From: Galbula dea | Taxonomy: Eukaryota; Chordata; Aves; Piciformes; Galbulidae | Assembly (NCBI GenBank): GCA_013399015.1 | Contig: VWZX01002708.1 | Location: 9,087 to 73,086 of the forward strand | Reading direction: 5' to 3' | Length of the DNA stretch: 64,000 nt | Shown: positions 51,401-59,229 of the stretch, one piece after another | How the letters are laid out: each line of letters begins with the position of its first letter | Numbering within the stretch: the stretch's first letter is position 1 | Position numbers and translations under genes: made by a program | The notes under the pieces: model-generated | The model's database searches: none | Told to the model about the DNA's origin: nothing | Seen by the model: the letters and a program-made list of their open reading frames with translations, nothing else

Positions 51401-54400
51401 TTGTCTCTCATTTATGTGTTACATCCAGAACCAGTTCACCGCTGCCTTCCCCCCACCACCCGCCTGTGCAAGTGCCCTAGGGAAGAAACAGCACTTCTCA
51501 ATCTTCTCAACCCTTGTTTACCCTCTGGAGGCCATGAATGAACCATCCCACAAAGATGCATACAGATAAGCTGGTTTAATTTAAGCTCCTTTGTTTTCAG
51601 GAGTTTCTAACAGCGTTTTACAGGAATCTTGTCCTCTGAAAGAGCATTACGATAGTTACAGAAACAGAAAATTCAAGGTTACATCTAATGTTTGATTACT
51701 CCCTCAAGCAATTCCATTGACCAAATATGTTTGAGAGCGTGTGTGCAAAGCCACTTAAGTCCTTTATATCTGCTATGACCAACTCATTTCATATTATAGA
51801 AGTGTCCCCAAGTGTTTATAATTTTCTAGGGAACTTCTGTAGTCTGCCTTCAACAGAAGCAGTCAGGCGTACTTACAAAGTGCGACAAGGTCCAAACATA
51901 CTGGCACCCTAGCGTCTTGGAAAAGTTGCTCCACCTAACTTGACTTTGTCAATAGAAAAGAAAAAAAAAAGCTAAAAAAAAAATAAAAAAATCAGTGCTA
52001 CTTGTAACCTGTTTGCAGTCACATTCCCACCTTCTCAACTGCTTTAGATTCCACTTAAAATGCTCCATGCAGTAGCAACCTCTTACATCAACAATTCTGT
52101 TGCGTGGCTGTGCATATTATGACAGACTGAGGAGAACACTATTAATTTCAGATCATTACTAACGAAATCTGTCATTAAATTTACTCTTTGGAAAACCACT
52201 AAGAGATGGTTCAGAAGGTGTAATGGAGCCTACCCTAACCAGTCAAATCTACTATGGGTAAAATAGCCCAACCTGGGGGAGAATGAGTTCTAATTCCAGA
52301 AATCTGGCAGAGGTAGCTTAACTGGCAGTTAGTAATTCTAACACTGAAGCTAGTAAGTCAAAGTGGTTTAGTGCATGTGAAATCAAACTAATAGTTTTAT
52401 CAATGTTTAAATACCCATAAGAAATATATGATTAAATAGATTTAATAATGTCTGTGATGAACATACCCAAATCCACAGGCAGGCATAACATTTGGGAAAT
52501 AAAAACCCATGCTTCTGGAACCTTTCTCAGGTATGTCAATTTTTATTGAATGAAGAATGGACATAGGCAAAGCTTCAAAACTGGTGCCCACTCTGACAAG
52601 GACACTCAGAGAATCACAGAATAGCCAGAGTTGGAAGGGACCCATTAGGATCATCCAGTCCAACTCACGTTTAGGCACAGGACAACTCCATAGTCACACC
52701 ATGTGCCTTGTCCAAATGCTTCTTAAATTCCATGACAGTAGGGGCCATGACAGCCTCCCTGGGGAACCTGTTCCAATGCTCCACCACCCTCTGGGTAAAG
52801 AAGCTCCTATGAATATTGTGAAATATGTTCACTTGATTCGTGTTGATATGGAATAACACTGGAGGTACATGATGGGGTGTGGTCTTCTTCATGCATCCCC
52901 TTGTATAACCACAAGCTTTAACTGCTCTGTTTGTTCTTAAAATGTTGGCTGTGTATAGTTCTTACGATATGTCAGTTCTATTAACCACACGGTGTTTTGT
53001 AAAGTAAAGTCTGTAAAAGCACAGGCATGAAGCTTAAGGTCATCCTAAGAACCGGCTGAGGAAGACTGTTTACTTCACCCATCGACCACCAGAGAACAGC
53101 TGAGAAGACCCCGAGAAGTAAAGGGAGCATGCACCTGTTCCGGAACTCATTTGCAAAGACCCACCCCTTCTCGGAACTAGTCATAAATATGCATTAGTAT
53201 AGGCGACCAATGAGATGCTTCATGGCGGGGAAAAAGGACCAATGAGATGCTTCATGGCAGGAAAAAAAGGGGGAGGAGACTTTGGAGAAGTACAAAAGGA
53301 GGGAACTGAGCTCAGTGTGAGCCTGGTATATCCAGCACTCCTAGGGCACCTCACTCTGTTTGTTTGCCTTTATTTATTTATTTATTTTATTTGCTTTAAT
53401 TTATTCAATAAAATTATGAACTTTGAGCATTATCTTCCTTAAAGACTTAGTCATTTATCACAAATATTCAATCTAAATTTCCCCCGGCACAGCTTCATGC
53501 TGTTCCTCCGCCTGTCGCTATCCACCAGAGAGAAGAGGTCAGCACCCACCCCTCCCTCCCTGGTGAGGAAGTTACAGACAGCTATAAGGTCTCCCCTAAG
53601 TCTCCTCTTCTCCAGGCTGAACAGACCAAGTGCTTTCAGCCTTTCCACATAACACTTCCCCTCCATTCCCTTCACCATCCTTGTGGCCCTCCTCTGGACA
53701 CTCTCCAACAACCTCATGTCCTTCTTGTACTGTGGCTCCCAAAACTGCACACAGTACTCCAGGTGTGTACTCCACAGTACTCCACTCACCAAGGTTCCCA
53801 CTGCAAGCCAAAGGACTCCTCGGCTCCTAGCCTAGCATCCTTCCTGTCAGACCAGGCTGAACATATGTCATTTGTTATTGTCATTGCTAGCCAACAAAAA
53901 CATTTCTAAAGTTTATTATATGGCAGCTAGAAATCGGCATACTGTCTTGAATCAAGTGGCAAGTTATCCATTAAAGCAAAGCACAATTTATCCTATAGCA
54001 TTGCATTTACACTGTGCAGAAAACTTTTAAGTTTATCCCTGAAATTTCCTAAACTCCCTATTTTCCCTCTCCTACATTCTTCCTCTTCTTGCCTGCACCC
54101 TTGTCACTGAACCTTTTTTCCTAGTTCTGCACATATTACCTGAAGAACTGGCACACTGAAAAGTGAAGACAACTTTAAGAGAAGTTATATGACTGAAAAA
54201 TATGATAATCAGAAATCATATAGCTTAAAATTTGCCTATACTCATTAGGACAATTCTCTTCTTTTAGGCAGTATTTAAGCTTGAGTTCTGTGATAGATAT
54301 AAATTACATATTGGCCACAACTGCCTGACACACCTTCTAAAAAGCTTTGAAGACACACCAAGCTTGAGCAGAATAAGAAAATCGATTACTAAATTGGAAA

Positions 54401-57400
54401 GTAAAAGAGAAATCAGCAAATGATGTGGCAAGTTTTGTTTCCTGAAAGATCTCTGTATTACTGGACTGTGTACATTCATCTATAAGAGCCTTTGTTCCCA
54501 GTTTCACAGAGTATGTTTCTCAAGAGACCAAGATTGACCAATAGATCTACTTGTAACATAACCACTTCTATTGCCCAAGGAAAAAAAAAAAATCACTATG
54601 CTTGCACTTAATAGCGTAACAAATGGCACAAACACATATCACTTGGAAGGCAACAGAAAACACATAAAATGGAGCTAGAGAAAGCTAAATGATTCATTAA
54701 CTTACTATTAAATTCTTCATTATCACCTTCAACACAGCATGATTAACAGATGACTGGTCTGCATAAGCATGGATTAAATACTTAACCCTTCCTGCAGACA
54801 ACACATTGCACACACTAGAATCACAGCTGTTACCAGAAAGCAAGCATCTGTCACAGAATTACAGCCTAAAAAAAATATGCTGCCATAGTGATGGATGCAC
54901 AATTAGAGCTAATTATTTAGGTTACATAAAAAGTGAGTGATTTTATGTACCATTTCTAAAGGTAAGTTGTTCCTGCCTACCCCCTGCAACTTTAAAAGTT
55001 TTTCTAACCAAAGATTTTATTTTAGTTGCTATTGTAGAAGCTAGCTTATAAATATAATGCTGTTTAACATAAATTGATATATATTTATTTTTCAATACTC
55101 AAGCAATACCCCTACTCAGCTGGAAGACTGCATACATTAAGGAGATGCAGAAGAAACCACCAAAATACAAAACCATTGCATAAAATGTGAAACTTTAAAT
55201 TTCTGCGTAATGAGACTAATTTTTATATTTTGAATGTGTAGATACAGCAGAAAAAAATCAGAATCACTACAGTAAAGACTAAAAATAGAATTTTAACAGA
55301 TTAAAACATATGAGGAAACTTCTTTTTGTAGGGTACTTACAATGTGTAAGAGCTTTAGCACATCCACGAACCTATCGAAAAAGCAAGAAAAAGAAAACGG
55401 TTACATTTTAATTGCCCATTTAAAATAAATCAAGTTGCTGTTAAGTTTAGCATTGACACTTACACTTTCTCTGAGCTCATGATCTCCTTGGCAATATGGT
55501 AAACCTTTGTTTTCTTTCCAGCTGCCTTACTCTGCAAATAAAATTATATGTTATACTATGCACCTACTAAAACTGTCATAATCATTTCCAGCTAACAGTT
55601 CCTTAAATCCAATGTAATTATTCAATAGTTATTTCTAATAAAAACATTCAGCTTTGAAATCTCTTGGCTTTTTACAATATGGGAGAAAATCGGTTTAGCT
55701 TGTAGCAGGAAACAATAGTATTAGCTAAGAGTAGTTTTTATAACACTATCAGCCTATTTAATTGTTACAGGATGCACTGAAGCCCATGACAGAAGCACTA
55801 GCAAGCAACAATTATTCATTAGCAAAGTTACTGAAGTACAGATAATATCTTCACATTATTTTATTTTTCTCCTGATTAATACAGCAACAGTAATACTTGC
55901 AGTAAACTCAAATGGGTTTCAAGAACATCTTAAAAGAAATACACATTTTCTTTACTGAAAAAGAAAATGAAAGGAGAAAAAGGAAAATAAAAAACACAAA
56001 CAAACCATCACATTTAAAAGTCAGCTTCTGACAATCTGCTATGGAATACATAGCAACCATACTGCAAAGGCACAGAGGTGTGAACCTTGTCATCTACCTG
56101 CAACACTGTGGAGATGATGTTGGATTTCACGTGCATGCGTTTGGCCTCCAAAGAACATCAGATAGAAGAACAAGTATAACAGAGCAAAAAGTGGCAGGTG
56201 TCAGGACACAAATGTGTTTTCTACACAATGTAACTCCCACGTACAATTTCCTTCAGATAAAACACCTTTCTCTGTAACTATTCTCATGATTTGCCATATG
56301 CTTCCCTGCTGCAAGCTGTCACCACATCTATTAGATGCTCAGGCTTCCATTTCAGTGGGCTGCAAAGAAAGAGCACTAAAACATCACAGGATATACAACA
56401 CAAGGGCAACTGTAGCCTTGAGGAGGCTGTATTGAATATGGTAGTATAATACAGATACTGAACAGTTTATCCAGAAAAGCAGGTATTGGTGGCATTGTAT
56501 GTATGCACCTTCAGTTCTTAAGCACTAATGTTGTCAGATTTGTCTGGAGTTTTAGTTCTTCTCTGAATGTATAAACAAGCCTCAAGTGCCGGAAATCAAA
56601 CAATGGAACCGATGATATCCATAGGTTGCTTTTAATGATATGAAAAATATTTTAGATTATAACAATATTAATTTAATTGACACAACACAGAATTACTGAA
56701 TAAAATTAATTTCTAAATTGAACAACTTGGTGTTGCAGCACATATATGCGAAATACATAATTTATGTACTACACAGACATCTTCACACAGAGCTGGAATT
56801 TTATTTCTAAAAGTAAGCTTATTTCCAAAAAAACACTTAGATTTACCCAGTAAGGGTCAATCAGATTCAGGTGAGATTTAACATCCATCCTCAAGCCTCC
56901 ATGCTTTTTTGGAAAGCACAGCTGACACACTCCCTACAAGACTAAATTCACACATAACTCAATTATGCAGAGCAAGGTATCTGCCATCACTATAGAGGCG
57001 ACAGTTGCAAATGAGATGAAAATTAGTATTTTTGAGAACAAGATGCTACTGCTAAACAATTACAAAACAAAATATCACAGCCTGCTTTCAAGCCCTTATG
57101 AAAGACTTTTCACATACCAGCTGCCACTGAAAATGCCACTTTTTGCATTTGCTTAGCCAAAGATACTCTTGGCCCAAGAGTCTTCAATGGGAGAAGCTAA
57201 GGGATACAAAATTGAGCTCTCATGCATGACATTGGAAAGGAACCTTTTAAATCCTCTAACAAAAAAAGCATAGAACCAGCCAGATACTTGTGGTACTGAA
57301 AACAAAAAATGACTCCAGCTAATGACCGATGCAGAGACTAGACAGTCTCATTTCTGTTTTCTTCAAATGCTGTTTAGTGCTTTGCTTGCAAATTATGTTT

Positions 57401-59229
57401 AATGTACCTGCTTGTAGGCCTTAACTAAGAAGACTGGATTTTTGGAGAGTCAGTGCACGCCTTTGAGCAGTGGAAGATGACTGTGCTCTTTTATCGTTAA
57501 TGTGCTCTCTGATTCTATGATTCTCCTCTGCAGCTGCTGTCCCTACTGGGAAGTTGGCTGTTAATCCCCAGCTGCTGGCCGCACGTGCCACAGGCAGCTG
57601 AGGCAAGCTGATGAGCAGATGCTTCACAGCAAGCACTGAATTACTCCTTGAAACCTGACTGAGAAGCCTCATAATGAGGATGCTTTCCTGTAAAACTCCG
57701 TTGTGTAAGGCTGATGGCACGCAAGGTAAGTTAGTGTCTATACAGGCACAGTCCAGCTTAGTTTCACAGAACAAGCTTTTCCATTGACTTTCTTTGCCTC
57801 CTTCAATTTATGCTTCTCAGGAGATTTGGTTGAATGACATTTAGGTCTAAGACATCAACATCAAGTCTTCTATTCCAGAACTAAGAAATGTCATTGCATG
57901 GTTTGGTTTTTTTTAAGGAAAGGAAGCAAACATGACCACTATCAAAGGAAACAGCTGCCAGGACTGACGCTGAGGAGAGGTGCTGGTCTATGAGCAGGCT
58001 GATGTCAGGGCATCCACAACTGAGAAGAAAGAAAGTGGGTATCCCCAAGGAGGAATAGGACCTCCAGAACTTTGTTTCGTTCTGAGTAGTTAGCGCCGCT
58101 GTCCAGCTCCTCAAATGAAGGAGAAATAAAATTAAAATAGGGGAAATAATTCCAAACTGACACTCACAGAAGCTAGCAGAAGGTTAGACCTCAGCCTCAA
58201 CAGTCAAGTGTGGCTTACACTCCTTCAAGGACCACAGAGGTCCCTCTGCAACCCTGTAACAACAGGTCTCTCAGATGCACACCAATAGTCTCTCCTTAAC
58301 ACCAAGGAGTAAATTATGAGACTTAAATGCTGAAAGGCAGCTTGAGCATTTTGTATTTCATGCCACTGAAAAGGAAGAATTAGGAACTGGGTCAGTCATC
58401 TGTTTCCTGTGCACCAAGCAGTGATTTTGCAGATTAGTATACAGAACCTGGAAATGCAAGAGCATTTTGCACAGAAATGACTATTGGGACACAGCCTTTG
58501 CCACACAGCCAAGACACTCAAAATAGGACCATCCAAGCAAAACCACAGCTTCTGAGAGATTCTTCACAGGAACCTTCTCAGACCCTGCCATCTTCACCTG
58601 CCACCTTTCTTTGGGCTTTGCCAAGGCCGACAAATCAGAGGTTAATATTAAATGTTCCATGCACAAGAGAGACTCTGCACTCTACAATCTGTGAGGTGTA
58701 GACTGCCTCATTAAAAGGTATTTACAAGTCTCAAAACTGAAGATCTCTAAACATACATCTGTGCAAGTAGCTCTCTTAGAAGCGCACAGTAGACAGGTCT
58801 GCAACTCCACGATTCAGTGAAAGATTAAGAACAAATATGCCAGGCAATACACACTTTGTGGTGGGATATTTCTGAATTTGACCTCTTAATGTCAGGCTAA
58901 GATACACATATTAAATCAAAATTTTAGAAAAAACCCCCATTAACAAGTAAGAATGATAAAAAGAAATACATAAAGTTATATTGACACAATGCCTTTTATT
59001 TGAAAATATATCAACAGGTTACAACTTACAATATAGTGGAAGAATGAGGAATAGCTTCAGAAGATAAAGATTAAAAGATACCTGTTCATCTTCTTGAGGA
59101 TCAGGCTCTCCTTTGCTGGAATCAGAATTTGTGTCATCATCTTCATCAGAACTGTTCATGATATCTTCTTCATCTGACTGAAGATCTCCCATTACCATGT
59201 TAGGATGATCATGATTTTCTTCCAAGGAC
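15382..59229 (-). CDS. FGD6: FGD6, C-terminal 616 residues (19 coding exons, 5' part outside window)
   Basis: FYVE, RhoGEF and PH domain protein 6. Family members activate the small GTPase CDC42 through the DH domain and bind phosphoinositides through FYVE and PH domains, acting at endosomes and actin structures. Nineteen exons join in a single phase with GT-AG borders. Order in the protein (numbering from the first residue encoded here): acidic linker 1-49, DH about 60-250, PH1 about 275-380, FYVE about 400-465, basic/Ser linker about 466-510, PH2 about 515-616. Decisive motifs are LLKPVQRIPQYRLLL (DH helix), WIPD plus RRHHCRACG with eight zinc-binding cysteines (FYVE), and the second PH ending in WIEAFQEGTVL. 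The order and wording match remembered human FGD6 (1430 residues) far better than FGD1-5. The protein's N-terminal portion, about 800 residues in human, is not in the window. No frame break was seen in any exon. Confidence 0.96.
16533..16655. repeat. Diverged direct repeat, copy 1
   Basis: It shares TATTAAG, TCCCTTAC then TTTTAGGG, and CACTG-CA-ATATTCA in the same order and spacing with 17641-17765. Overall identity looks about 70-75 percent by eye. It could be an old duplication or two copies of an ancient dispersed repeat. Confidence 0.6.
17641..17765. repeat. Diverged direct repeat, copy 2
   Basis: Partner of 16533-16655, 1.1 kb away in the same last intron of FGD6 and in the same orientation. 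Confidence 0.6.
18084..18232 (-). CDS. FGD6: FGD6 exon r: PH2 second half
   Basis: 149 nt, phase 0 to 2: DVAALESQPLLGFTVSEVKD, then ENSESRVFHLLHKNTLFYIF and RADDPHSAQ plus a split Lys codon. It forms the remaining PH2 strands. The donor is AAAA|GTAAGA and the acceptor TTACAACAG. Confidence 0.96.
19853..19981 (-). CDS. FGD6: FGD6 exon q: PH2 first half
   Basis: 129 nt, 43 codons in phase 0: VSANTEDSTMSGYLHRSKGS then KKPWKHLWFVIKNKVLYTYA and ASE. GYL...KKPWKHLWFVI...LYTY is the classic first half of a PH domain. This segment separates FGD6 from its paralogues in my recollection of the human protein. The donor is GAG|GTAAGA and the acceptor TCTCTTCAG. Confidence 0.97.
20704..20831 (-). CDS. FGD6: FGD6 exon p: basic/serine-rich linker between FYVE and PH2
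   Basis: 128 nt; two bases complete Asp, then 42 codons such as NQCIPKSGSPVNHKSPSSAL and GRKQKKIPAALKE. It is a flexible, basic, Ser/Pro-rich spacer. The donor is GAA|GTGAGT and the acceptor CATTTTAG. The intron before it (20832-23593) holds the truncated CR1 described separately. Confidence 0.94.
21360..22238 (+). mobile_element. CR1 LINE copy, internally deleted
   Basis: It carries reverse-transcriptase pieces: VIYLDLS (motif A, broken just after), then PFYSALVRPHLEYCVQFWSP and RVQRRATRMIRGLE, ending in the TATGATTCTATGAT tail. The segment that should hold the catalytic YADD motif is missing: sequence jumps near 21615-21630 from the KWRPVTS region to the C-terminal part. The copy is dead, and antisense to FGD6 in its 2.8-kb intron. 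Confidence 0.92.
23594..23696 (-). CDS. FGD6: FGD6 exon o: second half of FYVE zinc finger
   Basis: 103 nt, phase 0 to 1: IVCQACSSNKHGLDYMKNQP then ARVCDHCFKELQKQ. It gives the CQAC and CDHC pairs, completing eight zinc ligands, and the RVC motif. The acceptor is TTTCCAG and the donor AAG|GTAAAT. Confidence 0.96.
24300..24425. repeat. A/C-rich low-complexity tract
   Basis: About 125 bp made almost wholly of A and C in irregular AAAAC/AACC units. It lies downstream of the FYVE exon donor, so on the transcript it reads as a G/T-rich tract. Confidence 0.85.
24579..24722 (-). CDS. FGD6: FGD6 exon n: first half of FYVE zinc finger
   Basis: 144 nt, 48 codons in phase 0. After the linker ADPEKQEDSPLGSKA come WIPD (the FYVE WxxD signature), the CMIC cysteine pair, and RRHHCRACGK (the PI3P-binding basic motif with the second cysteine pair). 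The exon ends at AAG|GTTGGG, a weak donor, between cysteines 4 and 5. Without splicing the frame would continue only ten residues before a stop codon. Confidence 0.96.
25173..25275 (-). CDS. FGD6: FGD6 exon m: PH1 C-terminal helix
   Basis: 103 nt; one base finishes the split Ser, then 34 codons: SATERDEWLEAISKSIEEYT and KKRITFNPSKSLEE. The tryptophan in DEWLEAI is the invariant Trp of the PH C-terminal helix. The donor is GAG|GTATAT. The 5.1-kb intron before it holds an ERV LTR. Confidence 0.95.
26101..26118 (+). repeat. (TGC)6 microsatellite
   Basis: Six uninterrupted TGC units in an FGD6 intron, so not protein-coding for FGD6. Confidence 0.85.
27970..28270 (+). mobile_element. ERVL-type avian LTR, 3' portion
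   Basis: It ends GGCTGGGGTTAAACCATGACA, the hallmark terminus of a common avian ERVL-type LTR, and is preceded by GTGGTGCTTTGTTGC, the AT-rich (TTATTATTA) middle and an ATTAAA polyadenylation signal followed by GTTCTTAT. The 5' limit is uncertain and may lie further left. It lies antisense inside an FGD6 intron. Confidence 0.75.
30400..30479 (-). CDS. FGD6: FGD6 exon l: PH1
   Basis: 80 nt, phase 0 to 2: VKKPTQEAYQNELNIESVER then SFILSA and a split Ser codon. The acceptor ends ATCCAAAG after a run of T and C; the donor is AAG|GTAAGT. Confidence 0.95.
31586..31669 (-). CDS. FGD6: FGD6 exon k: PH1 middle strands
   Basis: 84 nt, 28 codons in phase 0: FNDALLYTTPVQSGMYKLNN then MLSLAGMK. FNDALLYT is the typical PH strand that follows MFFL. 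The donor AAG|GTGAGT is strong and the acceptor is TTACAG. Nothing is recognised in the flanking 1.1-kb and 1.6-kb introns. Confidence 0.95.
33247..33315 (-). CDS. FGD6: FGD6 exon j: PH1 strands 1-2
   Basis: 69 nt, 23 codons in phase 0: VFLKEGTLMKLSRKVMQPRM then FFL. It carries the basic loop between the first two beta strands of PH1, the usual phosphoinositide-contact loop. The donor is CTG|GTAAGA and the acceptor TTGCTAG. Confidence 0.95.
33811..33882 (-). CDS. FGD6: FGD6 exon i: DH-PH1 junction
   Basis: 72 nt, exactly 24 codons: DNFQKLMQIQYSLNGHHEIV then QPGR. This is the linker that opens the first PH domain. The acceptor is CTCTGTAG and the donor AGG|GTAGGT. It lies only 118 nt from exon h. 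Confidence 0.95.
34001..34059 (-). CDS. FGD6: FGD6 exon h: last DH helix
   Basis: 59 nt, finishing a split Asp codon and ending in phase 0 at GGA|GTAAGT. It encodes DALAVVIEVANHANDIMKQG, the C-terminal helix of the DH domain leading to PH1. Human FGD6 has Thr where this sequence has the Ile of NDIMK. The 3-kb intron upstream of this exon (34060-37109) shows no recognised repeat or gene. Confidence 0.95.
37110..37160 (-). CDS. FGD6: FGD6 exon g: end of DH domain
   Basis: 51-nt exon starting and ending inside codons (2 + 48 + 1). It encodes DYLKNLLEESADYRDTQ, continuing RLLLT from the previous exon. The acceptor is TTCTTTATACAG and the donor CAAG|GTAAAT. The 5.5-kb intron before it (37161-42665) carries the MIR-like relic and the CTCF-like site listed separately. 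Confidence 0.94.
37649..37661 (+). promoter_or_regulatory. Candidate CTCF-binding core
   Basis: CCACGAGATGGCA fits the core CCASYAGRKGGCR at 12 of 13 positions. It lies in an intron about 0.5 kb upstream (in transcript direction) of exon g. This is a single-motif match without occupancy data. Confidence 0.35.
41885..42100 (-). mobile_element. Ancient MIR/CORE-SINE-like relic
   Basis: Plus-strand text contains, in order, TTTTACAGAAAAG, TGACTTACTCAAGGTCACCC, CCAGTGCCAGAGC and ACTTCCTAGTCCC. This parallels the reverse complement of the MIR core (TTTTACAGATGAGGAAACTG, CTTGCCCAAGGTCACACAG, GTGGCAGAGC). It is heavily diverged, so family assignment is tentative. Confidence 0.6.
42666..42753 (-). 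CDS. FGD6: FGD6 exon f: conserved DH helix
   Basis: 88 nt, phase 0 to 1. It encodes MSPRCASLALKHYLLKPVQR followed by IPQYRLLLT. The LLKPVQRIPQYRLLL block is the most conserved helix of Dbl-family exchange factors and contacts the GTPase. The acceptor is TTTCTTTCAG and the donor ACAG|GTACAG. Confidence 0.96.
44045..44201 (-). CDS. FGD6: FGD6 exon e: DH domain
   Basis: 157 nt; one base completes the split Trp, then 52 codons. The peptide runs LDHQRIADIFVKKGPYLKMY ... CKKNAGFASVVKDFE, the central DH helices. The acceptor follows a T-rich tract ending TTTCTAG and the donor is GAG|GTACTG. The intron downstream (42754-44044) contains only A/C-rich low-complexity stretches near 43670-43700 and 43866-43935. 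Confidence 0.95.
45007..45158 (-). CDS. FGD6: FGD6 exon d: DH domain
   Basis: 152 nt, phase 0 to 2. The peptide DFRDAVAHASRQLGKPVIED continues to LEERLSH plus a split Trp codon. This is the second conserved stretch of the DH domain. The acceptor is CCGGCAG; the donor CTG|GTGACT is weaker than most in this gene. The 0.8-kb intron that follows (44202-45006) holds one short stretch near 44590 that vaguely recalls ancient amniote repeats, but nothing I can name. Confidence 0.94.
47135..47172. repeat. Short palindromic repeat
   Basis: Perfect 10-bp arms TGATCCAAAG (47135-47144) and CTTTGGATCA (47163-47172) around an 18-bp loop. The sequence resembles the GATCCAAAGCC-type palindromes scattered in sauropsid genomes. 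Confidence 0.55.
47190..47790 (-). mobile_element. Probable ERV LTR with duplicated E-box palindrome
   Basis: Read on the minus strand, it has a promoter-like layout: a GC/CT-rich 5' part, a TTTAAAAGG TATA-like box at about 47382-47390, a GGCACCCAACACGTGTTG motif present twice (47275-47334), and AATAAA at 47214-47219 and 47189-47194. Ends and target duplication could not be fixed, so the boundaries are approximate and the class is unknown. Confidence 0.45.
47275..47334. repeat. Two 30-bp tandem units with palindromic E-box
   Basis: Units 47275-47304 and 47305-47334 differ at few positions. Each contains the 10-bp palindrome AACACGTGTT with a CACGTG E-box at 47288-47293 and 47318-47323. They sit just downstream of the TATA-like box of the probable LTR. 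Confidence 0.8.
51960..51995 (+). repeat. A-rich low-complexity tract
   Basis: Interrupted runs of A (up to ten) with rare G, C and T. No adjacent retrotransposed sequence was recognised. Confidence 0.8.
53205..53258 (+). promoter_or_regulatory. Tandem CCAAT-box repeat in LTR U3
   Basis: Two identical 22-bp units spaced 32 bp apart, each starting GACCAATGAGATGC, about 35-85 bp upstream of the TATA-like box. This is the usual place for an LTR enhancer duplication and suggests an NF-Y-dependent promoter. Activity is inferred. Confidence 0.6.
53368..53395 (+). repeat. (TTTA)n run inside the solo LTR
   Basis: Imperfect TTTA tetramers just before the AATAAA signal of the LTR. Confidence 0.8.
55341..55371 (-). 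CDS. FGD6: FGD6 exon c: 31-nt microexon in the DH domain
   Basis: Very short exon with acceptor TTTTTCGATAG and donor ATT|GTAAGTACC. It supplies VFVDVLKLLHI, the continuation of DH helix 1, and restores phase 0 for the next exon. Its length is not a multiple of three, so skipping it would shift the frame inside the catalytic domain. Only 92 nt of intron separate it from exon b, while the intron downstream is about 10.2 kb. Confidence 0.93.
55464..55531 (-). CDS. FGD6: FGD6 exon b: start of DH domain
   Basis: 68 nt, phase 0 to 2. It follows a TTTGCAG acceptor and ends at a strong GTAAGT donor. It encodes SKAAGKKTKVYHIAKEIMSSEK, whose HIAKEIMSSEK part begins the first conserved DH helix. The valine codon that follows is split with the next exon. 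Confidence 0.94.
59082..59229 (-). CDS. FGD6: FGD6 exon a: acidic linker before the DH domain
   Basis: 148 nt; the first base completes a codon from an upstream exon outside the window, then 49 codons end in phase 0. The acceptor follows a T-rich tract ending TTTTAG and the donor is CAG|GTATCT. The peptide starts SLEENHDHPNM and becomes very acidic (SDEEDIMNSSDEDDDTNSDS), a likely disordered segment with many possible casein kinase 2 sites. It is the most N-terminal FGD6 exon I could find. The intron to the next exon (55532-59081) shows no recognised element. Confidence 0.93.

Larger units (their letters stand above)
52817..53462 (+). mobile_element. Complete solo LTR (646 bp) inserted in CR1
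   Basis: It begins TGTGA and ends TCACA, a perfect 5-bp inverted terminus, and is flanked by AATAT target duplications at 52812-52816 and 53463-53467. In plus orientation it has two tandem 22-bp copies bearing CCAAT (53205-53226 and 53237-53258), a TATA-like TACAAAAG at 53291-53298, a TTTA repeat, and AATAAA at 53407-53412. No retroviral coding sequence remains, so this is a recombination-derived solo LTR. Class is not assigned; a 5-bp duplication fits several endogenous retrovirus groups. Confidence 0.9.
52611..53790 (-). mobile_element. CR1 LINE copy split by a solo LTR
   Basis: The 3' part is 52611-52811 (tail AATCACAGAAT read on plus, CCAGTCCAACTCACG, GGGGAACCTGTTCC). The 5' part is 53468-53790, with an open minus-strand frame including HLEYCVQFWEPQYKKDM, ESVQRRATRMVKG and LFSLEKRRLRGDL. 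Removing the LTR and one 5-bp repeat rejoins the CR1 sequence without loss. It lies in the 10.2-kb FGD6 intron, same strand as the gene. Confidence 0.92.
45159..55340 (-). other. FGD6: Largest complete FGD6 intron (10.2 kb)
   Basis: It separates DH exons c and d. Contents: a probable minus-strand LTR at about 47.2-47.8 kb, a CR1 split by a solo LTR at 52.6-53.8 kb, and A-rich low-complexity DNA at 51960-51995. The rest is AT-rich with nothing recognised. Confidence 0.8.

Noticed and set aside
57508..57524. GATTCTATGATTC resembling a CR1 tail
   Set aside because: The bases on either side show no CR1 body, so the match is probably chance.
57421..57774. Minus-strand 117-residue frame
   Set aside because: Same strand as FGD6 but without splice borders matching the FGD6 phase and without any conserved motif.
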